Origin: Earliella scabrosa
Lineage: Eukaryota > Basidiomycota > Agaricomycetes > Polyporales > Polyporaceae
DNA length: 64,000 nt
Assembly (NCBI GenBank): GCA_022605405.1
Contig: JABYQQ010000010.1
Location: forward strand, 1,426,001-1,490,000
Direction: 5' to 3'
Position numbers and translations under genes: made by a program. The notes under the pieces are model-generated. The model saw only the letters and a program-made list of their open reading frames with translations. It made no database searches and had not been told where the DNA came from. Positions 55,891 to 64,000 of this stretch are shown in pieces (the stretch's first letter is position 1; every line of letters starts with the position of its first letter).

Positions 55891-56842
55891 ATGGCACCAG
55901 GCCAGTCTCCACGTTCGGTGCCAACGTCGCATCCTGTTCTGCCCGGGCACGTTTTCCGGGAGGCAAGGATTGAAGCAATTACGACACGCCAATCCTCGAT
56001 TAAGCATGGCCCCACCATCGAGCTTTCACCATATCGCGTTTCCAGGTAACACGGTTTTACCTGCTTTGAGATGCGAGCTCTTGACCGGTGATCGCTGATC
56101 ACAATCGCCGGGAAGAGAAGTGCGAACGACCGCAAGAAGAGCATGGAGCACGCGTACATGTGGTAAGCACTGCAGCACAGTGAGGCAATCGGAACCTTGT
56201 TTGCGCTCAGACATATGATAGGATTACTCGAAACAAGCTATGGAAGTGTACTCATACCATGCTACTCGCTGGCTGCTGGTCTCCATTCGCTGAGGCGATA
56301 AACATCGCTCCTCAGTAACATCCGGGCTAGCATCGTTAGGAAGCTCGACAACTTGGGCACGGCCGTTCAGGACTTGAGCGCGTCGGTCTCACAGCAGAAT
56401 GAGCAACATCGAGAGTTCCAGTAAGCTGTTCTCTCTACTGCGCGGTCTCCGTTGCCTCTGACATGATCATAAAGAACCGGTGTACTCGCAGAGCGGACTC
56501 CTTTTCGCACGCAGGGAGCAAGGCGGGAGGTCCAAGAGCGAATTGCTAGAGCGCGCGGCGGAGAGGTTGTCCTCACGCCCGAACAAATCATGCAAAGCCA
56601 TTGTACACGACTGCAGGTTCGTTCGTTCGCCTCGTTTCACTTGGCCATCGGCTCTTGATGCTTTTCCAGGCGCGCATTCATGGTCATCTCATGCACTTAC
56701 TCAAATCCGTCATCCGACACTTACCGAGGATCAAGGCAGCACGTATCTCGCTGGCGATCGGGCCGTCCAGTTAACCCCTGACAACCTCCATGTCGATTTC
56801 GTACGGAAATGGAACTCATTCGCGGCCAACCGGGACGCGTGA
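55891..56842 (+). CDS. Uncharacterised five-exon gene directly after array A5
   Basis: Exons 55891-56045, 56121-56162, 56331-56420, 56475-56620 and 56670-56842 close in phase (201 residues). The protein begins MAPGQSPRSVPTSHPVLPG and continues REARIEAITTRQSSIKHGPT and NDRKKSMEHAYMW. A short coiled coil follows (IVRKLDNLGTAVQDLSASVS, QQNEQHREF), then EVQERIARARGGEVVLTPEQ, and the end DNLHVDFVRKWNSFAANRDA. No known domain is recognised. Intron 2 is long (168 nt) and could hide a small exon. The array may act as its upstream region or may have replaced upstream exons. Confidence 0.7.
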
Positions 56843-57628
56843 ACAGGAAAAGGCTCAATCCACCAGCGCAGGCCGCACAGGAGCACGTTTGCTTTGCTGC
56901 ATCGAATCATTCCTGACGATTACAGCTCTTCCAATCGCGGGTCTTCGTCTGCCTTGAATTGGGGGCGTCGAAAGATGCCGTGATTTTGCCGGGTGGGAGG
57001 CGCCGATCTGGTCTGCCAAGTTCCGCTAGCATGTCCTTCCGTTCATCTATATAACGATCTCAATTGGCTCTGACGGTTCTTACCAACTAGTCGTCGGGTG
57101 CAACCCTTGCGCGTACTGCAAGATCGTCGGTGAGCGCTCATTTCCCGTGGGATCACATTTCTCTCTTTCTTTTCTGCTGCTGTTCATCCCGCGGTTCCAA
57201 CATCAGAGTGAGCTGGCTTTCCGTCCGTAACATGAACGATGGCAGTTAGTTAGTCCCGCATGCTAGCGCCAGGAGTCGTCGGCTTCAGGTGGTGTATTTA
57301 TCTTGGCTTCCACTTTCGTCTCATGTTCGCCCTGTCTGGCCCGCGGGCCTGAGCAGTGTATCCCTCTATATTCCTCCACGAATATGTATCTAAGCGGGGT
57401 ACGTGGAGGTTGGCATGCGGGTGCTAGCCTCCTTCGAACATATCTCTTCCCTCTCGTACACCGTCACCCATCCGTGTCTGCTGATCTAGCTCTCATTAGC
57501 CGGAACATACAAAGTAGGGCTACAAGGGCATGATCACGGCGGTACGGAAGTAAGACTCTCGAAGGGAGTACGATGATCCGTTGTACGGGACAGAATGTCA
57601 CATGTTTCTTGCCATCCATCATGTTACA
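56843..57628. other. No supported gene
   Basis: Intergenic region between two gene ends. A plus-strand frame at 57.30-57.53 kb has no motif. Confidence 0.4.
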
Positions 57629-58478
57629 TCACCGGTCACGCCTTTGAATGACATCCAGTCGCTGCTGGATCCGTCCCTCCAGAACACCAATTAACTCCAA
57701 AGTCTCAACGACGGCGTCGGCGGAAAGGGGGGCCCCACTGTCTAGATTGTTCTCTATCATACCCAACTCCATAAGAGCATAGTTCTCCATTGGGGTCACA
57801 AGGCGGATGTCGAAGAAAGTCGCGAAGGAGTGCGACAATCTTGTCTTCTGGCGGGCGACGATGGCGCGGAACTCTTTGGCTCGTTCAACTCCGTGCTTCA
57901 ACACACGCATGAAGCCATCGAACTCGGAGTCCTTATGGAACCGAAAGTGATGCCACGTCGTGTCGTCGATGGTATGCTTTACAGCAATGGCATGGGATCG
58001 CTGCGCGATTAGGACTTAGCAATCAGCTAATGCATGATCATAAACGCGGGCTTACTTGCGATGTGTATTGCAATCGGTCATCCATGGTGACGCTGTACCG
58101 GTAAGTTTCAGGCTTCATGTGCCCGTCAATGGGCAGCTCCGGGGCCACGACTTGTATCTGAACTAGGGTTCGTGGTTGTGGAACATCGAAAGAAAGTCAG
58201 AAGTGCAATTGCTCACCTGTGTTACAGGCAAGTTCTGCTGCGACAATGTATACCCAGCTCCAGTGATCTTCAGGAACCTCATCGGAAGGACTGCCTCCAG
58301 GTGCACCAGCTGCATAGTGCACATTTGCCGCAGAGTAAATGGGGGCTATTATCCTGCGCAAACGTTCACCAAAATTCAAACTCTGATGCACCCAGAGAAC
58401 TTACGGCGTAGACATGTGTGTGCCCTGGGAGAGTGTCGCAAGGAGGGATTGAACAGCGGAGGAGTCAGTCATATGCAT
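57629..58478 (-). CDS. Partner-family protein next to RING gene 4
   Basis: Exons 58405-58478, 58217-58353, 58056-58162 and 57629-58000 close in phase (229 residues). It starts MHMTDSSAVQSLLATLSQG and contains PEDHWSWVYIVAAELACN, VQIQVVAPELPIDGHMKPE and TYRYSVTMDDRLQYTSQRSH. The family motif is HHFRFHKDSEFDGFMRVL, then KHGVERAKEFRAIVARQKTR. A helical C-terminus follows (LELIGVLEGRIQQRLDVIQ). The strand pattern followed by F-x(8)-F in a helix matches the 15.2 and 16.9 kb genes best. It is the largest intact family member here. Function unknown. Confidence 0.85.
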
Positions 58479-58761
58479 CGTGGACAATAGAGCTCCGGCA
58501 TCTTGACTGACAACCGGAAAGATCCCATGAGGAGAGACACTGACATAACAGCCAGACCATATGACTGATGCCTGGCCGCCCTGTCTAGATAAATCTGCAG
58601 ATTACCGAGTGGCGTGATGCAGTCCGACATTCTTCATGCATTATTCGCACAAACCAAGCTGCAAGCACCGCTCAATATCACCGATAGTTAGATACTGGCT
58701 CACTTGCTGGCCAGGGTACAAATTCGATGCCTGCCTATGGCCGTTCTACGCCTACCTCGAT
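58479..58761. promoter_or_regulatory. Region between partner gene and RING gene 4
   Basis: 283 bp lie between outward-facing start codons, a candidate bidirectional promoter. The RING frame is open upstream to 58636, so the RING start could lie further 5'. Confidence 0.45.
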
Positions 58762-59589
58762 ATGCAGCCGACCTTCCCTCACCCAACTATACGCCCAGCC
58801 ACGGGCAAACACGTACCAGTGTTACCACGAACTTATCTCTTCCGTCCACCCGACGCAGCCTCCATCCCAAACTTGCAAGAACGTCTTCGAAAAGCCGAAA
58901 ATGTGGGCTACATACCTCATGTAGATGGTTGCATGCTAATCTTAGTGTGCTGTAGGCACGTCGGCAACTACAAGAGCAAGTTCGCACATGTTGGGACCAA
59001 GTGGCCAGTTTGATGGCCACCTATAGCTGCTGCCAACAAGTAAGAGCTCTTACCTTAGCATGGAATCACATCACTAAAACACTCTCAGATTCTTGTTGTT
59101 GCAAAGTCCCGACTAGGCTGCGTCATCTGTGCGGATGCCATGCTCGAACCATGCACGTACATTGGGATTAATATTATTATCCATATGTCTGCTTCGCTCA
59201 CGCCGGGATCACGTAGATTGGCATGTGGTCATACATTCTGCGCACAATGCCTGGCCCACTGGTTCAAACTCGCATTGAGTGCCCATCGCAAAGCGCACCC
59301 AACGTATGACCCACATTCGTTCGTCTCACCACAAGCTCGAGAACGCGCAAACAACGGCACCACCCTCTTGTCCCGGCTGCGCGCGATAGCGCACATCGAT
59401 CGAGCAATTGTCAAGGCAACGCATCCCGTGTACACCTGCCCAGTCTGTCGCGAACGTGTGCGGAACGGACCTATCGCATCTGTCGCTCTAGAGGCTATTG
59501 CGCGAGGAGTTATCGCGCCCGAGGCCACAAACGACCCCCGTTCGCGGCCGGATTGGAACGACTTCTTTCCTCCCAACATCAGAGCATGA
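58762..59589 (+). CDS. RING-finger protein 4 (coiled coil plus long-loop RING)
   Basis: Exons 58762-58902, 58956-59039 (84 nt), 59107-59156 (50 nt) and 59217-59589 close in phase (215 residues). It starts MQPTFPHPTIRPATGKHV; exon 1 ends NLQERLRKAEN; exon 2 is the coiled coil (ARRQLQEQVRTCWDQVASLM). The RING begins LGCVICADAMLEPCT, then LACGHTFCAQCLAHWFKL. The long loop (PTYDPHSFVSPQARERAN, then AHIDRAIVKATHPVY) is followed by YTCPVCRER. It ends FFPPNIRA, like the FPFNVRA end of RING 2. Its orientation is opposite to RING 1-3, yet it keeps the divergent partner arrangement. Confidence 0.9.
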
Positions 59590-60179
59590 TTACCATGTAG
59601 TCACTTCAGATGTATGTAGCTCCTGCGAATGTAAGAATACACGAGATGCACCATATAGGACACTTAGATCGCAGGGAGATCGTGCGGAGCGTGAGCGTGG
59701 GATGGCGAGAGTGGACCAGTCTCTGTCCATCGCACTCGTTCGCGAAGGCGACGGACCTGTGCGGCAGATTATTAGACCTGGCTATGCACGCATGGTCATG
59801 ACTTCAGAATTACTTGCACGGCAAGTGGCGGAATTCGTTCCGTCGGTTTGACGGCCTCAATAATCCTGTCGTTGACATGCATCCGCGATCGGCATGCAAG
59901 GCAATAGCTACGCTCGCCGCCTTGGCCTGCACGCCGCCGCTTCGTCAACCTGGCGTGAAAGGATGGTTATATCTTTCGATGGGAGTAAAACCGCGCATAA
60001 GAGCCGGACGACCTGGCATGCGGCCCAGAAGGCGGAAAGATGACGGATGGGTGTGTCTTCGTCGACCCCGTTAGATGACTATGTCTATGATAATTGGTGA
60101 AGATGTCGGAATGCATGCGTGACTGCTCATAGACGGTGCAGACGTGGGGCTCCTCTCCCTCCATTCCCTCGTTGCAACA
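59590..60179. other. No supported gene
   Basis: Frames without motif or splice support lie between RING gene 4 and copy 2 of the duplicated block. Confidence 0.4.
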
Positions 60180-62750
60180 TTCCGGACCCCATGCACGTCC
60201 GGGATCATGTATCCATACATGAAAATTGAACGCCACAACCGCACATGTCCGAGATCTAATATCTCGTATCCTCACTCTGAGCGAGCGAAGACTGCGAATC
60301 TGGGAATAGGAACATGAGCGCGACCCACAGTAAGAGGGCTTACCGAGCGCGACTACCACAGGCTGTTCGGACCGACCCAATGCGGAGACACGAGCAGGCC
60401 ATCTATATGATAGGCTGTCCGTGCTAAGGGCGGTAGCAGCTTGGCCAGGGAAGTCGAGAATAAGCCAGGACGTCTGTTGAGGGGGATATCTGGACAGAAG
60501 CGACCGTCAGCCGTAGAACGTCGCGATCGGAACGACTCGCGGAGGGTACGTACGCGGACCAGCATGTCAGTCAGAACGCCCTCTCGACCAGCCACCCGCA
60601 CAGGGTGAGGTACGGGGGGTGGCCCGCTCTTGGAGACGCGGCTCGGGCGAGGCGGGGTGGACGTGGAGACCGAGGTACTCATCGACACAGACGGCTGCTG
60701 GCGTTGATCTGTCATAGGCGGAGGACCAGGCGAGTACTGGAGTTACGTACCACATTCCGCCCAAAGTGTGAGATACAATTTGCAGGACGAAGGCGACTAA
60801 GTGGTTTGCGGGAGATGAGTGGCAAGTATGGGGCGGGAAGGGGTAAGTACTTGCCCGAAGTTACTCGCTCGGCCTGCCGGTTCGGGCACACGGGGAGCGA
60901 AAGTTGGATACGTATAACCAGCGCGCTTTCGTGTACAGCACAAGCACAAGAGCGAGGAGAAAGTGGCAGGGAGAGAGGAAGCGGACGAGGAGAGCAACGG
61001 TGGTAAGAGACAACCCAGACAAGTGGACACCTCAGGTCGGCAAGACTTGACTTCTCGGGCGCCAATAGGGCTACCTGCTTCTCGGCGCCAATAGGGTTAC
61101 CTCAGCTTTCCTCCTCCTAGCATGCATGCTCTGTCTCCATACCTGGGCCACCTCCTTCCTCGCCATCTAACGCACCCAGCGCCGAGGATGCAGCTTCGTA
61201 AGCGTTGATTTGCTTGTCTCTGCGGTGCGCTTGTCTACCACGTTGCCCAGACGCGACTGTTGCTAACCGTCACCCTCCCACAGCCCCCCTAGTCCTCATG
61301 TTGTCGTCCGAAACGTCCGACACCCACCGCCGGATGGATCCGTGGCCAGAAGCTTTGAGCATTGGTCGCCACAATGATGCAGCTTCGTGAGTCCAGTTCC
61401 GTGGTCTTTGACCCCGCCTCCCCCTCACAAGGCTCACGATACTCATTCATCGCTCAGAGTGATCAGCCATCGTTTGCTTACCTGCGTACGAGCCCCCGCT
61501 GTGTCTACGGTCCCACCGATGCGCGCGCTTTGTGCCGCCCGCTGGAGTTGAAGGACGGAGTTTGTGCTGGAACTCGGTGAATTGGTGCCGGGATGCCCAC
61601 GACCGCCATCAACGCCGCGCACTTGGTCGGCGAGATCCGTGGTGAGTGCTCGTCCGCCTGATGACCAGATGCTGATTCTGCCCCTCACGCACCGGTGTTG
61701 GCGTGGACGCCTCATCCATCCTACCAAGCGGTACTGCTGGCTACCGTGGGACGAAGCCTGACTGGAAGCGAAGACTCGCAACTCGTTCCCTCCTGGTCAA
61801 GACCCCCGCCCGCTAGATCGAGGACGACAGCTGTCCATCTGATCAAGCCTTCGAGCGGTGTGTGCCACTGGCTGGTGTGGGAGGACGAGGCTCGAGCGGG
61901 GATTCGCGTCTGTGTAGGAGGTCATACGGTGAGTGCTCGTCCTTCCGTCGTCGTGTGACCACTGATCGTTCCTTGCTACCCCGTCCTCGCGGGCTGGTGT
62001 CAGCGTCGACAGTTCGTGCACCGGACCAAGCCACATCCAGGAGTGGGAGGACGAAGCCCGAGTCGTAACCCGTCGGTGCTTGCATGCTGGTGTTGGCGAC
62101 GACGACTCGTCCATCTGACCAACCGGCCGAGCGGTGTGTACCGCTGGCTGGAGCTGGAGGACGAAGCCTGAGCCGAGACACGCGTGCTGCGCATCGACTG
62201 CTCGCGACGACCATCCACGACGCACTCACGGTCGCCTCGTCCATGGCCCTGGTGAGTGCTCATCCGCCAGAGGAACTGATGCTCATTCCCCGTCACTATC
62301 CGGCGAAGACGGCTCGTCCATCCGACCAACCGACCGAGCGTGGTGTCCCGCTGGCTGGAGTTGGAGGACGTAGCCTGAGCCGCTCTCTTTACACGCTACC
62401 CATGATCTACACACACTTGGTTAGATAGGCTCAATATATCTCTCGCCCTTGCGCGATCGATCAGCCACCGAGATCGTCGATCGGACTGACCGGATAGGCG
62501 TGGTGTGCGACCGCCTGGAGGAGGAGGAGGCGCGAGACGTGACCGGCGTCGGTGGAGGTCATACGGTGAGTGCTCGACCTTCTGCCATCATGCGAGTTCT
62601 GACCGTTCCTTGCTACCTCGTTCTCGCGGGTGGTGTCGGTGCCAACGGTCCGTGCAACCCAGAACGAAGCCGCTGCTTGGGGACCCGCGTCTGTGTGGAA
62701 AGTCATGCGGTTAGTCCTCCTCCCTGTGCCATCGCGAGGCTCATCGTCCA
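60180..62750. repeat. Duplicated 2.57 kb block, copy 2
   Basis: Same sequence and orientation as 37585-40155, offset 22,595 bp. The left edge begins at ATTCCGGACCCCAT after unrelated sequence. At about 62.75 kb the two copies part inside array units. Copy 2 leads into a unit with GGGTGTCGGCGAGGGCTCG where copy 1 has a different unit. Confidence 0.9.
60256..60715 (-). CDS. Small Pro/Ser-rich protein in duplicated block, copy 2
   Basis: Identical in reading to the gene at 37661-38120: MTDQRQQPSVSMSTS start, introns GTACGT...CAACAG and GTAAGC...CCCAG, end SEDTRY. Nothing distinguishes which copy is the parent. The flanking repeat R is also present at 60.77-61.25 kb. Confidence 0.5.
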
Positions 62751-64000
62751 TCCTCCCTAGCTCTCGCCCTCACACGCGGGTGTCGGCGAGGGCTCGTCCA
62801 TCTGAACAAACCTCGTCCCTCTGCCATCACGAGGCTCAACGTCCATCCTCCCTAGCTCTCGTGCTCGCATGCTGGTGTTGGCGAAGACGGCTCGTCCATC
62901 TGACCAACCAGCCGAGCGGTGTATACCGCTGGCTGGAGCTGGAGGACGAAGTCTGAGCCGAGACACGCGTGCTGCTCATGGACTGCTCGCGACGACCATC
63001 CACGACGTATCGACGGAAGCCTGAGCCGGGACACGGGTGTTGCTCATCGACTGCTCGCGACGACCGTCCACGACGCACTCGCGGTCGCCTCGTCCATGGT
63101 CCTGGTGAGTGCTCATCCGCCTGTGGAGCAGATGCTCATTCCTTTCACCCTCACGCGCGGGTGTCGGCGACGACGGCTCGTCCGTCTCAACAAACCGTGG
63201 CAAAGGGCGTGCTCGTCCCTCTGCCAACACGAGGCTCATCGTCCATCCTCGCCAGCTCTCGCCCTCACACGCGGGCGTCGGCGACGACGGCTCGTCTATC
63301 TGACCAACCAGCCGAGCGGTGTATACCGCTGGCTGGAGCTGGAGGACGAAGCTGCTCATCGACTGCTCGCGACGACCATCCACGACGCACTCACGGTCGG
63401 CTCATCCATGGTCCTGGTGAGTGCTCATCCGCCAGAGGAACAGATGCTCATTCCCCGTCACTATCCGGTGACGACGGCTCGTCCATCTGACCAACCGGCC
63501 GAGGGCGTTCCGCTGGCTGGAGTTGGAGGACGTAGCCTGAGCCGGGGCTAGTCTCTCTTCACACGACACCCGTGACGTACTCTCGCCCTTGCGCGATCGA
63601 CCAGCCACCGAGATCGTTGATCGGACTGACCGGATAGGCGTGGTGTGCGACCGCCTGGAGGAGGAGGAGGCGCGAGCCGTGACCGGCGTCGGTGGAGGAG
63701 TTCATCCGGTGAGTCCTCGTCCTTCTGTCATCGTGCGAGTTCTGACCGTTACTTGCTGCCTCGTTCTCGCGGGTGGTGTCGGTGTCAACGGTCCGTGCAA
63801 CGAACCAGAACGAAGCCGCTGCTTGGGGACTCGCGTCTGTGTGGAAAGTCATGCGGTTAGTCCTCCTCCCTGTGCCATCGCGAGGCTCATCGTCCATCCT
63901 CCCTAGCTCTCGTGCTCCCATGCGGGGGTCGGCGACGACGGCTCGTCTATCTGACCAACCAGCCGAGCGGTGTATACCGCTGGCTGGAGCTGGAGGACGA
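61590..64000 (+). repeat. Array A6 of exon-intron-like repeat units, running off the window
   Basis: The first 1.1 kb is part of duplicated block copy 2. Beyond 62.75 kb the units are distinct from A3 and resemble A5, including the block with AAACCGTGGCAAAGGGCGTG. Donor-like sites occur near 61.64, 61.93, 62.25, 62.56, 63.11, 63.42 and 63.71 kb. The array has no terminal domain T within the window. Confidence 0.9.

Noticed and set aside
3790..64000. CRISPR-like or other prokaryotic interpretation of the repeats
   Set aside because: Units are 240-390 bp, diverged, without short identical repeats and unique spacers, and the surrounding genes are intron-rich eukaryotic ones.

Overview
The window is nuclear DNA of a filamentous fungus, most probably a basidiomycete (Agaricomycotina). 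Genes are split by many 48-70 bp introns with GTRNGT-type donors, CTRAY branch sites and CAG/TAG acceptors, and intergenic distances are short. Recognisable products are fungal: RNA14, a two-finger GATA factor, a MYND protein, and remnants of fatty acid synthase alpha, an A1 aspartic peptidase and a cytochrome P450. Exon structures below were worked out by eye from frame continuity across splice sites. Where every exon phase closes I give high confidence.

Layout. 0-3.2 kb: the end of one gene and a MYND-finger gene. 3.8-7.5 kb: a large repeat array (A1). 7.5-14.9 kb: a gene graveyard with pseudogenes of an aspartic peptidase and FAS2, an AAA P-loop scrap and a dispersed repeat. 15-20.9 kb: small orphan-family genes, a WD40 gene and a GATA factor. 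22.6-26 kb: a P450 relic and a divergent pair of helical-protein genes. 26.2-29.3 kb: an orphan gene whose 5' side runs into array A2. 30.2-34.5 kb: RNA14, a MITE-like inverted repeat and RING gene 1. 36.5-41.2 kb: an array-related gene, a 2.57 kb duplicated block and array A3. 41.7-50.6 kb: RING genes 2 and 3, each divergent from a small partner gene, with array A4 between them. 51.7-55.8 kb: array A5. 55.9-59.6 kb: a novel gene, then partner gene and RING gene 4. 60.2-64 kb: second copy of the duplicated block and array A6, which runs off the end.

Two things stand out. (1) Four paralogous RING-finger genes share one exon plan, including a coiled-coil exon of exactly 84 nt, and a RING variant with a loop of about 70 residues before the last CxxC. 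Three of the four sit head-to-head, 284-424 bp ATG to ATG, with members of an unrecognised small-protein family that ends in a strand-helix motif of the form F-x(7-8)-F. (2) About 15 kb is built from arrays of 240-390 bp units that look like exon-intron cassettes: each unit carries a GTGAGTGCTC splice donor and an acceptor-like end. Less decayed single copies sit in neighbouring genes at 26.7-27.0 and 36.7-37.0 kb.
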